Assembly (NCBI GenBank): GCA_024710355.1
Contig: JANJUX010000006.1
Coordinates: 1-64,000 of the forward strand
Origin: Candidatus Rifleibacteriota bacterium
GTDB lineage: Bacteria; Muiribacteriota; Ozemobacteria; Ozemobacterales; Ozemobacteraceae
Direction of reading: 5' to 3'
DNA length: 64,000 nt
Made by a program: the position numbers and the translations under genes. The notes below the pieces were generated by a model. That model saw only the letters and a list, made by a program, of their open reading frames with translations, did no database searches and was not told the origin of the DNA. This document shows positions 44,898 through 53,681 of the stretch, one piece after another. Every line of letters starts with the position of its first letter. Position 1 is the stretch's first letter.

Positions 44898-45047
44898 GTG
44901 AAAAAATACTTGTGGATGTTGGTCGCAGCAGCAATAATGCTTTCCCCGATCGCAATCACCGGTTGCGGGTCTGATGATACCACTTCTGACGCCAAAGTCA
45001 GCCATAACACCATCGGACCAGGTAACCTCGACGACTTCCCGAAATAA
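44898..45047 (+). CDS. Small lipoprotein
   Basis: The 49-residue product has a basic N-terminus (VKKYLW), a hydrophobic stretch and the lipobox ITGC near residue 23, followed by GSDDTTSD. A GTG start with AGGAG nine bases before it is chosen. It directly follows the SpoIID gene (60 bases) and may belong to the same operon. The mature part has only about 27 residues, so it may be a linker or regulator. Confidence 0.6.
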   Translation: MKKYLWMLVAAAIMLSPIAITGCGSDDTTSDAKVSHNTIGPGNLDDFPK

Positions 45048-45067
45048 ACAACCCGGATCTCAAAGCG

Positions 45068-45199
45068 ATGTCAAAGCCAGAATCACGCAGTAAATCAAAC
45101 TTTCAGAACAGCGAAGACCGCATGCAGAAGCTGATCAAAGAGACTTTTGCGGCTCTCGACCAGCTTTCTGACCTTTTTAACGAAGTCAGAAACAACTGA
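45068..45199 (+). CDS. 43-residue helical protein, tentative
   Basis: The frame MSKPESRSKSNFQNSEDR...LIKETFAALDQLSDLFNEVRNN would form one amphipathic helix. It lies between the small lipoprotein and a good terminator, 22 bases before the stem. The ribosome site is weak, so the call is uncertain. Confidence 0.38.
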   Translation: MSKPESRSKSNFQNSEDRMQKLIKETFAALDQLSDLFNEVRNN

Positions 45200-45221
45200 C
45201 ATTTCCTGATCAGCGGTTGAG

Positions 45222-45265
45222 CATCCCGCCCGGTACCCCAGAGACACCGGGCGGGATGTTTATTT
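45222..45265 (+). terminator. Rho-independent terminator ending the cell-wall recycling operon
   Basis: CATCCCGCCCGGT/ACCGGGCGGGATG (13 bp) is followed by TTTATTT. Confidence 0.85.
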
Positions 45266-45292
45266 GCGTGACAATTTATTTTCATGTATAAT
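45264..45292 (+). promoter_or_regulatory. Sigma70-like promoter for the amidase gene
   Basis: TTGCGT-17-TATAAT lies 32 bases before the amidase start, and its -35 box abuts the preceding terminator's T run. Confidence 0.5.
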
Positions 45293-45323
45293 GATCAGAC
45301 AAAGTTGTTATTAGAGGTGAAGT

Positions 45324-46319
45324 ATGAAGTATCTGAGAATGATTGGTCTCGTGGCACTGTTTTTCGCTTTTGTGCTCCCATGTATGGTTCGCGCCGACGT
45401 CGACACCCCCGACGTTCTCATTACCGGCAACCCTGATTTTATCGTATCCGGCTCAACCTATGGCCAGCATGAAACCGAAGTAATGGAAATGGACAAAGCC
45501 GTCAATAACCTGATCATCGGTGTAGACATGGAAAAGGCTGAAAAAGCCCTCGTCAGATGCTATGCCAGATTCAGATATGCCGAAACCGGCCGCTGGACAA
45601 GCTATCTGGCTTTCGATGGTGAATATCATTTTTCTGCCATCGATTCAGTTTCGGCCTGTCAGCTGATGTTCGTCATCAGAGACCCCGAAAGAGGCAAAAC
45701 TGCCGTAAGACATTTTTCCGTTCAGGGTAATTATCTTGAAGCAAAGAAAATGGAATATTTAATGCAGAAACCGGCTCCGTTCGATGTGAAAGCTGCCTGG
45801 GCCAAGCCCACAGTCGTCGCCCGCGCCACCTGGGGCGCCAGAGCACCGAAATCTTCATATACTCCTCACACCCCGCAGCGCCTGATCGTTCACCACAGCT
45901 ATCTGCCCAACCAGGCCTCATACAAAGGTGCCGCAACAATTCGTGGCATTCAGAACTATCACATGGATGACCCGAAAACCAGCTGGGCCGACATTGGCTA
46001 CCACTTTCTGATCGGGCCCGATGGCGTTATTTATCAGGGTCGCCCCGAAGGCGTCGTCGGCGCCCACTGCTCACCCAATACCAATTCAGTCGGAATCTGT
46101 GTTATCGGCGACTATGACGCTGACAAAGACAAGCTTAACCCCAAAATTGAAGAATCTCTTCTTAACGTGCTGTCATGGCTGGCCTCGACCTACAAGATTG
46201 ACCCAAAAACCAATCTTTACGGCCACTGCGACTTCGCTCCGAAGTCATGCCCGGGCACAGTTCTGTATCAGAAGCTGCCAGAATACCGCGAAAAGCTCCT
46301 GAAAAACATCGGCCAGTAA
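45324..46319 (+). CDS. Secreted PGRP/N-acetylmuramoyl-L-alanine amidase (Amidase_2)
   Basis: A signal peptide (residues 1-24, MVRADVD cleavage) and an N-terminal unknown domain precede a PGRP-like amidase domain at about 170-325. It starts ATWGARAPKSSYTPHTP; the zinc ligands are likely the His of IVHHS near 189, the His of GHCDFAP near 300 and the Cys of KSCPG near 307. Such enzymes cut the MurNAc-L-Ala bond and leave naked glycan. The neighbouring SPOR-SpoIID genes suggest joint action. The ligand set looks complete, so it should be active. Confidence 0.87.
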   Translation: MKYLRMIGLVALFFAFVLPCMVRADVDTPDVLITGNPDFIVSGSTYGQHETEVMEMDKAVNNLIIGVDMEKAEKALVRCYARFRYAETGRWTSYLAFDGEYHFSAIDSVSACQLMFVIRDPERGKTAVRHFSVQGNYLEAKKMEYLMQKPAPFDVKAAWAKPTVVARATWGARAPKSSYTPHTPQRLIVHHSYLPNQASYKGAATIRGIQNYHMDDPKTSWADIGYHFLIGPDGVIYQGRPEGVVGAHCSPNTNSVGICVIGDYDADKDKLNPKIEESLLNVLSWLASTYKIDPKTNLYGHCDFAPKSCPGTVLYQKLPEYREKLLKNIGQ

Positions 46320-46345
46320 CTCCTTACTTACAGTTCTTAAATTCG

Positions 46346-46379
46346 TGGGCTGTCTCGAAAGACAGCCCACGGTTTTATT
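46346..46379 (+). terminator. Rho-independent terminator after the amidase
   Basis: TGGGCTGTCT-CGAA-AGACAGCCCA (10 bp) is followed by GGTTTTATTTT. Confidence 0.83.
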
Positions 46380-46635
46380 TTAGCAGCTTAATCATTCTTG
46401 TCCGCTCTGTTTTTCGACAACAGCCGGTAAAGAAATCGCACCCAGCAAAACCAGGACCTGAAACAAAACCAGACACAACAGGAAAAACAGCACCCGAAAG
46501 AGTTCAGACCTTAAGGTAACGCAAGCAAGATGCCGACAACACCAGCCGCCAGAGTCTGGTTTTCTCACTTACTCAGGATTGCCGATGGTTGCACTGCTTT
46601 TGGGTTATCTTAATCAACTGCACAACTAAAAACAT
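46380..46635. other. Gene-free stretch between convergent terminators
   Basis: No reading frame here has a good start or codon pattern. Only terminators are at its ends, and nothing else is recognised. Confidence 0.5.
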
Positions 46636-46674
46636 ACGCGCCGGTTCGGCATCGGAATGCGCGAACCGGCGCGT
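46625..46674 (-). terminator. Terminator of the minus-strand SPOR-SpoIID gene
   Basis: ACGCGCCGGTTCG/CGAACCGGCGCGT forms a 13-bp stem on the minus strand, followed by TATGTTTTTA. Confidence 0.82.
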
Positions 46675-46687
46675 TGTCTTAAGGCGA

Positions 46688-48280
46688 TCAATACATCTTT
46701 TTCAGCTGGCTGCCAGTGAAATAGTGACTGAGAATGCGCTGGTAGTTCCAGCCCTGTTTGGCCAGGCTCTGAGCACCGGTCTGACACATGCCAACCCCGT
46801 GACCGAAGCCGGCACCGAGAAGTTCGGCACTGACAATGTAGCCGGCGGCATCGCGCTTCCAGTCTGAAACGAAACAGGCGCTGGCAAGACCACCAAACAG
46901 GCGGCGGATATTCAGTTCTTTCATGACGGTCTTTTCGCCGCGTTCACCGACGAAGGTGAGGCGGTAAATGCGGCCAGAAACGCCGCGGGCAATGTCTTTG
47001 ACCATTTTAACCCGGCCAATTGCCAGAGTTTCTTCGACCTTTTTCCAGTCGGCAGTGGTCATGGATTTATTCCAGCGAAAGCGGTTGCCGCCCTCTACAG
47101 TCGGGTTATTGCAATGGCAGCCGGCGGGAGGATTGCGAATAAAGACACCGACCTGCTCTTCTTCGCTCAAATCGAGTGCCGGGGTTCCTGAATTGTCCCA
47201 TTTTCCGGTGAGGGCCGGATTTGGTTGAGTGGTCCAGACATAGTGGCTTGATTCGCTGTGTCCACCGCAGTTTGCAGAATAAACTGCGTCGAGAATATGT
47301 CCATTCTGGCCCATAAGAACATAACCGGCAGTCGGAGCGATTTTTCTGCCGACATCGATTGAATAGGTAGTATCGCCGTTGAACACCTGACAGTGCTGTT
47401 CAGAACAGGTATCAAAGCCTTCGCTGGCATGTCTGACGCCGATTTTGGCCATTATTTCACCACGGGCGGCGACGGCCTGGGCCTGCAGCGCACCGATTTC
47501 GGCTTTAGCCGAAATTTCTGATGGCACGACACCGGCGAGAACGTTTTCAAAGGCGGTGGTGAGAATGCAGTCGATCGCATCGTTGGCGCCATAACGCACC
47601 AGCAGTGAGCCAGAGTAGTTGCGGTCGGCATAGCCATGCCAGGAATAACCGGCGCCATACTCGACTTTTTTCATGTGGATGGTCTGCTGCGGCAAAAGGG
47701 CGAATTCTTTGCCGGTGGCTTTAAATGTGCCGTTGATGGTAAAGTTCAGAGTGCCCTGTGCCAGCTGCAAGATTTCTTCGTAGATCCAGCTCGACTGCCC
47801 CTGGGCTGAGAGTTTATCGACCAGAGCCTGGGCTGAGGCCTTGTCGTTGAAAACCCCGACTTCTACCATCGCCAGGCGATTGTCATACAGCAGGGTTTTG
47901 CCATCTTCAGCGAAGAATTCCTGACCGATAACCATGGTGCGCACCGGGAAACCGAGTTGGCGCCATTTTTCTTCGTCAGCTCTGATAGTTTCTGTTTCTG
48001 CGAGAGAAGTTGAAGAAACCATGACCCGGAAGCGTCTGATGGCCTTGGCAGTCATGGTGCCGGTCAGCACGCATTTTTCGCCCGGCTGAATACGGCCGTT
48101 CTGACCGCCGAGTTCCCAGGCGGCTCCCTGCGGGCAATTGAATTCAAGATCTTTTGCATACTGGGCAACTTTGATCTTTATCTGTTTTTCGGCGGCGACA
48201 GCAGACACGGCTGCCCCGATCATCATAATTGCAAGAAACAGGCAAACAGAGCGCCAGAAATACTGCGTGCGTTCCATCAT
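46688..48280 (-). CDS. SPOR-SpoIID/LytB-domain protein, second copy
   Basis: This 530-residue paralogue of the gene at 43282 has the same plan: signal peptide (residues 1-28), N-terminal KIKVAQYAKDLEFN, SPOR-like VGVFNDKASAQALVDKL and a SpoIID/LytB domain with GVVPSEISAKAE, CSEQHCQVFNG and ANCGGHSE. Catalytic-type Glu and metal-site Cys/His are kept. Its start follows GAGGTAAAGA. It is monocistronic by its own terminator, and encoded opposite to the murQ operon and amidase. Confidence 0.85.
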   Translation of the reverse strand: MMERTQYFWRSVCLFLAIMMIGAAVSAVAAEKQIKIKVAQYAKDLEFNCPQGAAWELGGQNGRIQPGEKCVLTGTMTAKAIRRFRVMVSSTSLAETETIRADEEKWRQLGFPVRTMVIGQEFFAEDGKTLLYDNRLAMVEVGVFNDKASAQALVDKLSAQGQSSWIYEEILQLAQGTLNFTINGTFKATGKEFALLPQQTIHMKKVEYGAGYSWHGYADRNYSGSLLVRYGANDAIDCILTTAFENVLAGVVPSEISAKAEIGALQAQAVAARGEIMAKIGVRHASEGFDTCSEQHCQVFNGDTTYSIDVGRKIAPTAGYVLMGQNGHILDAVYSANCGGHSESSHYVWTTQPNPALTGKWDNSGTPALDLSEEEQVGVFIRNPPAGCHCNNPTVEGGNRFRWNKSMTTADWKKVEETLAIGRVKMVKDIARGVSGRIYRLTFVGERGEKTVMKELNIRRLFGGLASACFVSDWKRDAAGYIVSAELLGAGFGHGVGMCQTGAQSLAKQGWNYQRILSHYFTGSQLKKMY

Positions 48281-48394
48281 TCTTTACCTCACAGGCGAAT
48301 TTTGACTGTATTTGTTAAGTTTAACAGATATGTACACAGTTTGGGGTCGCCAAAACAACATTTTTCCCCAAAATATTCGCTGCGAGTTGTTTTT

Positions 48395-49123
48395 TCAGAC
48401 GGAAAAGGTTGAGGTGGTCTGGTAGTTCCAGTTTTCGCCGTCGATGGTCAGGCGGGTGGTGTAGCCGTAGTGACCGCTGAAAAGATGTGAGAATTCGGCG
48501 ACGGCGGCTTTCGGGTCAACGGCGTAGCGCTGCTGAAAACGCATAGATTCTTCGGCCAGAGCGACAAAATCGTGGGTGCTGCTGATACCGGCGTAGAGAT
48601 TGCGCAGTTCGGAGTTGCCGTTGATGAAGTTTTCGATTTTTTCCTTGTCGGGGTGCCCTTCCTGAACCCGCACCATTCCGTTGCCGGCAATGCTGAGTTC
48701 GATCGGGGGCTGACTCGAAACATTTTCATTGAACATGAATTTTGTCAGGTGCTTTTTGAAAATATCGGAAGCGACAGCGGCGTTGGCTTCCATTTCGTCG
48801 GTGCTGATCGCGCCGTTTTTATCATTGTCTCTGAGTGTCCATATTGAACCAAGCAGCGGCCGCAACGGCTCGCCTGGTTTGTGGGGTTCGATTCCGAAGG
48901 CTTCCTGAATATCACGCTGCACCGCTTTATCGACGACAGTCAGCTTTCTCAATGGGCTTTCAGACTCCTGCGCGGCTTCGGCATCGGTTTCTGCAACCTC
49001 TGATTGAAGAGCCGCAGTCAGTTCTGACCCGAATGAACGGGGTGCATCGTCGAGAAGCACCTGACGGCTGGCGGGGGCGATAGAAGAAGAAGAAAGTCGA
49101 CCGTTAACACCAAATGAATACAT
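48395..49123 (-). CDS. EF-hand-containing protein, unknown
   Basis: Residues 99-110 (DNDKNGAISTDE) match a canonical EF-hand calcium loop with Asp, Asp, Asn, Gly, Ile, Ser and Glu in the expected positions. The rest is not recognised; residues 130-242 have mixed alpha/beta character (PIELSIAGNGMVRVQEG). No clear signal peptide is present, only a Ser/Ala-rich N-terminus. It follows a weak AGGGAG site. The protein may bind calcium, but one EF-hand only is visible. Confidence 0.62.
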   Translation of the reverse strand: MYSFGVNGRLSSSSIAPASRQVLLDDAPRSFGSELTAALQSEVAETDAEAAQESESPLRKLTVVDKAVQRDIQEAFGIEPHKPGEPLRPLLGSIWTLRDNDKNGAISTDEMEANAAVASDIFKKHLTKFMFNENVSSQPPIELSIAGNGMVRVQEGHPDKEKIENFINGNSELRNLYAGISSTHDFVALAEESMRFQQRYAVDPKAAVAEFSHLFSGHYGYTTRLTIDGENWNYQTTSTFSV

Positions 49124-49348
49124 TGCTGAACTCCCTGGCGTCTTCCATGACCTGATTTTTGACAGCTATCCCTATCTATTTCAGGTTATCGGCATTTCTG
49201 ACGACAGCATCCAGCTATTTGTTTGAAATAATTAAGAAGGCTATTTTTCATGACAAAAAACCGGTTCTAAGGGCAAAAAACCGCATTTTTCAGGAGTTTT
49301 TAGCCTGTCTATCGGCATTTCTGCTGGTCCGACCCCAACCACAACCAC

Positions 49349-50419
49349 CTACGCCTGGCCGATCAGGGTGATTTCGTTGCGGTCGTAGTAAAGGTGGCGA
49401 ATCACGAGTTTGCTCAGACCGTGCTTTTTTGCAAGTTCATCGATGGCCAGAAGAATCGTTTCAGGCTGTTTGCCGCGAAACTTAACATTGACGACAAAGC
49501 GGCGACAGGCCTTGGCTTCGAGCCAGCGGTCGAGAAGACCGAGAGTTGACATCGGCTTGACAATCATGTCGCAGAACATCCAGTCGACGGTTTTCTGCGG
49601 CATGTAAGCATAGCCATTGTCGATTGAATGCTCGCAACGGGGGTGTTTTTCAACATGCGGCTTGAGATCGGCAAAATCGACGGCGGTCACGCGGGCACCC
49701 CTTTTCAGAGCGGCCCAGGTCCAGCCACCGGGGGCAGCACCAAGATCGACGCAGACATCGTTTTTGCGCGGGAAAATTCCGGTCTGGTTCCATGCCTCTT
49801 CAAGTTTGTAGTATGAGCGGCAGGGCGCCAGGTGGTCATGCTCGACCAGGCCGGGTGAGTTGCGCCAGATTACCGGCAGATAGCGGCCCTTTCCGGCCCT
49901 GAAGCGCTCGCAGACACTTACCCAGGCGCGATCATTGCCAGTCATCACCACCTGCACGATAAGGCATGGGCGGCGGTCGTCAATGTTCAGCCAATCGACG
50001 AAGCGCTCAAAGGCACGGCGGCGATACTTTGCCATGCGTTCGAAAAATTTTTCCTGCAGCAGTGCCGGCCGGCCGGCGATAAATTCATATTTTGTCGATT
50101 CTTCGGTGAACAGATCGGGAGAAAAGGCGACGAAGGTCCATGGCAGCTGGCTCTGGTCGAGAAAAGCGTCGACAACGCGGCCCAGCGCTTGAACCAGATC
50201 GGCGATCGATTCACCGCGAATTTCGCAGCAGTCAGGCAGCCAGTTGCGGGCAAAAACCGGTTCATTTTTGAGATGTGAAGGGTGGCGAGTGCCAACAACC
50301 AGCCCCGGAGCCGGCGAAGAAAAAGCTTCAGCCGAGCCGGCAGGCTTCAGTTCATTGCAAAGGGCTTCTTCCCAGCCTATGCCGCAAATATAAGCGTCGA
50401 TTATCTGTTTTCCGGGCAA
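49349..50419 (-). CDS. rlmM: RlmM-like 23S rRNA 2'-O-methyltransferase
   Basis: The C-terminal RrmJ-type Rossmann domain has the SAM motif DLGAAPGGWTWAA near residue 222. A likely K-D-K-E tetrad is formed by SYYKLEEAW, MFCDM, VNVKFRGK and DRNEITL, and the N-terminal THUMP-like region (residues 1-190) fits RlmM, which methylates C2498 of 23S rRNA. The 356 residues fit this family. A TTG start with GAGG seven bases upstream is used. The tetrad positions are read by eye. Confidence 0.82.
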   Translation of the reverse strand: MPGKQIIDAYICGIGWEEALCNELKPAGSAEAFSSPAPGLVVGTRHPSHLKNEPVFARNWLPDCCEIRGESIADLVQALGRVVDAFLDQSQLPWTFVAFSPDLFTEESTKYEFIAGRPALLQEKFFERMAKYRRRAFERFVDWLNIDDRRPCLIVQVVMTGNDRAWVSVCERFRAGKGRYLPVIWRNSPGLVEHDHLAPCRSYYKLEEAWNQTGIFPRKNDVCVDLGAAPGGWTWAALKRGARVTAVDFADLKPHVEKHPRCEHSIDNGYAYMPQKTVDWMFCDMIVKPMSTLGLLDRWLEAKACRRFVVNVKFRGKQPETILLAIDELAKKHGLSKLVIRHLYYDRNEITLIGQA

Positions 50420-50479
50420 TGTTCAACCTCGCTGCTGATCGATACAAAACCGATGCCGGTCTGTTGCGGTCGTTTCGAG

Positions 50480-50545
50480 CCACGGATGAACACGATAAAC
50501 ACAGATAGCATCGATAAGACAAATTTATCCGGGCATTCATCAAAG
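50480..50545. repeat. Second copy of the CACGGATGAACAC / ACACAGAT repeat
   Basis: The segment contains CCACGGATGAACACGATAAACACAGAT, closely like the repeat at 146-166. It lies in the 300-base gap between the rlmM-like gene and the flavoprotein gene; nothing else was recognised in the gap. Confidence 0.48.
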
Positions 50546-50716
50546 CGGGCTGCAATTGACCGACCCGGTTCACATTAGCACAAAAACGGCAGTTTATGAA
50601 CAGCTCAAGAAAAAAGTACCGGGTTCTGATACAATCAGTATAACGAAGTTAACGCAGCAGTAAGCGGCATTGCGACACTGTTGTCTAGGCCGCAATACAC
50701 ACAACCGGAGCCTATC

Positions 50717-52678
50717 TTGCAGACTGCCATCTATAAGTTTCTCGTAATGCTGATTTCACTGATAGTTTCTACCGCGCCTGTCGGTTACCACAGCCAGAGT
50801 TCGCCTGTCGTGCGGGGGACTGAGCAGTTCGATGTAATCGTTGTCGGTGGCGACCCCGAAGGCATTGCAGCCGCCATTGCCGCCGCCAGAGAAGGCTGCA
50901 AAACGCTGCTTGTCGATACCAGGCCAGTACCAGGCGGTCTTTTTACGCGCGGCTGGCTGAACACAATCGACATGAACATGGGTATCGACGGCCGCCCACT
51001 GAACGGAGGCATATTTGCCGAAATCTATCAGAAGCTTGACGACCAGTCGTTCGATGTTGCGGGCATGATCAGGATTCTTGAGGAGCTGATCAGCAGAGAA
51101 AAAAGGCTGACTTATATAAGAAACGCCAGAACAGTTTTTCCGATGACAGGCTCGCGCATTCTGCCGCTTTTCAGGCCAGGCCAGACCTTGCACCCCGATA
51201 CAATTACCATGCCCGAGGGATGCCTCGCCACGATCAGCCCGGCTCTGGCCTCATCAAACCTTCCTGGGACCATTGAAGGGATAGAGATTCATACCGACCG
51301 CGGTCTCAAACTGCATGTTTCGGGAAAAATGCTCATCGACGCAACTCAGGATGCGGATCTTGCTGCTGCAGCGGGGGCCGGCAGCATCGAATACGGCGTA
51401 GACACCTGGGGAAAACCGCGAAACATGGCCGCCACCCTTGTTTTTCGTATCAAGGGCATCTCTGACATCGACTGGCGAAATATGTGCGCCGGTCTTAGCA
51501 GCAAGGCTTCGGGCGACCTTCTCGGCGGCAAAAAACGCAGTATCTGGGGTTACGGCGACATAATGCGCAGATATGCACCAACTACTGCCAGAATAAGAGT
51601 CAGAGGCCTGAATCTCGGGCGGCAGAACGACGGCAGCGTTCTGGTTAATGCTCTGCTGGTGTTTGCAACTGACGGCACCGATCAGAAATCCCGTAAAGAG
51701 GCACGGCAACTGGCGCTGAAAGAGCTCCCCGAACTCGAAAGATTTTTGCGTGCACATACTCCGGGCATGCAGAGCATCAGCATCTCAGAAACGGCACCAG
51801 AAATGTATATTCGCACCTCAAGACAGATCAAAACTCTTTACACAGTGACTGTAGATGACATTCTCGAAAATCGCGACTTTCACGATCGAATCGGCTTCGG
51901 TTCATATCCGCTCGATATTCAGGCACAGAGCCACGATCATCACGGCGACGTCGTTGGCAGACCCGAACAATATGCCCTGCCTCTGCGCTGTTTAGTTCCA
52001 GAAGGATTCACCAATCTGCTGGTCGTGGGTCGCAGCGCCGGTTTCGACTCTCAAGCCCAGAGCAGTGCCAGAACGGTTCCGGTCGGAATTGCCGCCGGCC
52101 AGGCTGCCGGTGTTACTGCGGCACAATGTATAGAATCAGGCCTGACTGTCGAAAGAGCCGCCACAGACAAAAATGTCATCTCTCAGATTCAGCAGCGTCT
52201 GATTCAGCAGGGCGTTCTGATCGGGCCAAATCCTGCAAAAAGACCCGAGATAACCAAACATCCCGCTTATGAAGGGCTTTGTTTCATGCGGCGGCGAGGT
52301 CTGGCCTCGGGCGGTTATCGCAACAACTATGAACTCGATGAAAAGATCAGCAGCAAGGCCTTTGCCAATCGCCTGGTTGCAATTCTGCCCGACCTGAAAA
52401 ATGATGAGCGCGCCAGAATTTATAAGCTTTTCGATAACGCCGAGACCATAAGCTCAGCCAGAGCAGATGAAATACTTGCGATTGTCGAAAAGGAATTCAT
52501 GCAATCGACTAATGCAGCAGATCAGGTCGCGCACGCCAAGGTGGGAACTGAGGGCAAAACTGGCGAAAGCGCCATTATAACGAGCAGAGCCAATACAATT
52601 GCGGCTAAAGACAGGTATCTGACCAGAGGCGAAGCCTACATGCTCCTGATGCGCTGGTTCGGGCAAACCAGACACTAA
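50717..52678 (+). CDS. Exported FAD-dependent oxidoreductase (FAD_oxidored type)
   Basis: A hydrophobic N-terminus (residues 4-22) with a signal-like cleavage region precedes the dinucleotide motif DVIVVGGDPEGIAAAIAAAREG near residue 40. GGLFTRGWLNTIDMN and ARTVPVGIAAGQAAGVTAAQ are typical of the FAD_oxidored family, in which the cofactor binds at GG and at the C-terminal GxxAG loop. There is no twin-Arg motif. The TTG start at 50717 follows CCGGAG; a longer start at 50681 is possible. The substrate is unknown. Confidence 0.72.
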   Translation: MQTAIYKFLVMLISLIVSTAPVGYHSQSSPVVRGTEQFDVIVVGGDPEGIAAAIAAAREGCKTLLVDTRPVPGGLFTRGWLNTIDMNMGIDGRPLNGGIFAEIYQKLDDQSFDVAGMIRILEELISREKRLTYIRNARTVFPMTGSRILPLFRPGQTLHPDTITMPEGCLATISPALASSNLPGTIEGIEIHTDRGLKLHVSGKMLIDATQDADLAAAAGAGSIEYGVDTWGKPRNMAATLVFRIKGISDIDWRNMCAGLSSKASGDLLGGKKRSIWGYGDIMRRYAPTTARIRVRGLNLGRQNDGSVLVNALLVFATDGTDQKSRKEARQLALKELPELERFLRAHTPGMQSISISETAPEMYIRTSRQIKTLYTVTVDDILENRDFHDRIGFGSYPLDIQAQSHDHHGDVVGRPEQYALPLRCLVPEGFTNLLVVGRSAGFDSQAQSSARTVPVGIAAGQAAGVTAAQCIESGLTVERAATDKNVISQIQQRLIQQGVLIGPNPAKRPEITKHPAYEGLCFMRRRGLASGGYRNNYELDEKISSKAFANRLVAILPDLKNDERARIYKLFDNAETISSARADEILAIVEKEFMQSTNAADQVAHAKVGTEGKTGESAIITSRANTIAAKDRYLTRGEAYMLLMRWFGQTRH

Positions 52679-52832
52679 CCGCAGGCATCAACTGCAGCTA
52701 AAAGAAGCGTATGAGAATTTGTCCCGGAGATAACAGCATTTTCACAATTGCTGTGTAACTGCGGGAAAATTTGAACAGGGCGGGCGGGCGTGGTAGCATG
52801 CTGAAAAATTACGAAACGCAGAAAGGTTCTTT

Positions 52833-53618
52833 ATGGAAGTAATCATCAAAAAAGACAGAGAATCTGCTGGCAGGCTCGCGGCCAAAATTATCGCCGGTCT
52901 TATCAATCGCAACCCGGCGGCGGTTCTTGGCCTGGCGACAGGCTCGACACCTCTTGGCCTCTATAACGAACTCGTACGCATGCATAAAGAAGAAAGTCTC
53001 TCTTTCAGGCACGTAAAAACCTTCAATCTCGATGAATACATCGGGCTCGACCCGGCCGACCCCTGCTCGTTTTACAATGAAATGCACACCAACCTGCTGA
53101 AAAGAATCGATCTGGCAGAAGGCGCTGCGCAGATCCCTGACGGCCGGGCCAAAGACATCGTTGCCAGCTGCGAAGCCTATGAAGCGGCGATCAAGCGTGC
53201 CGGCGGCATCGATCTGCAGGTTCTCGGCATCGGGCATGACGGGCATCTCGCCTTCAATGAACCGGGCTCTTCGCTCAGCTCAAGAACCCGTATCAAGACA
53301 CTTTCAAAAGTGACGATCAAGGCCAATGCCAGATTTTTTGGCAGCGAAGAGCGGGTTCCGAAGCATGTCATGACCATGGGTCTCGGCACCATCATGGAAG
53401 CAAGAACCTGCATGATGCTCGCCTTTGGCAAAGACAAGGCCGATGCGGTTGCTGCTACCGTAGAAGGGCCGGTTTCGGCTTCGTGCCCGGCATCGGTGCT
53501 GCAGTTTCATCAGAACGCCATCATCATTCTCGACGAAGAAGCTGCCAGTAAACTGCAGCGGCACGATTATTACATCGATGTTTACGAAGACAAACCCGAC
53601 TGGCAGCGTTACGAATAA
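52833..53618 (+). CDS. nagB: Glucosamine-6-phosphate deaminase NagB
   Basis: NagB converts glucosamine-6-phosphate to fructose-6-phosphate and ammonia. GLATGSTPLGLY near residue 36, the Asp in FNLDEYIGL near 67, and GHDGHLAFNEPGSS near 135 are active-site motifs. The 261 residues fit the family, so it completes the catabolic end of the MurQ pathway encoded about 9 kb upstream. It has its own AAAGG site. Confidence 0.92.
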   Translation: MEVIIKKDRESAGRLAAKIIAGLINRNPAAVLGLATGSTPLGLYNELVRMHKEESLSFRHVKTFNLDEYIGLDPADPCSFYNEMHTNLLKRIDLAEGAAQIPDGRAKDIVASCEAYEAAIKRAGGIDLQVLGIGHDGHLAFNEPGSSLSSRTRIKTLSKVTIKANARFFGSEERVPKHVMTMGLGTIMEARTCMMLAFGKDKADAVAATVEGPVSASCPASVLQFHQNAIIILDEEAASKLQRHDYYIDVYEDKPDWQRYE

Positions 53619-53681
53619 TTACCCCTGAATTTTCGCTACGGTGTGGGCAGCGACCCTGCTGCTGTGGTAGAATGATTGTCT

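Noticed and set aside
46388..46519. Short frame after the amidase terminator
   Set aside because: No ribosome site, skewed Lys/Pro composition and located between two terminators.
49159..49371. 70-residue plus-strand frame between the EF-hand and RlmM-like genes
   Set aside because: Overlaps the RlmM-like end and has no ribosome site.
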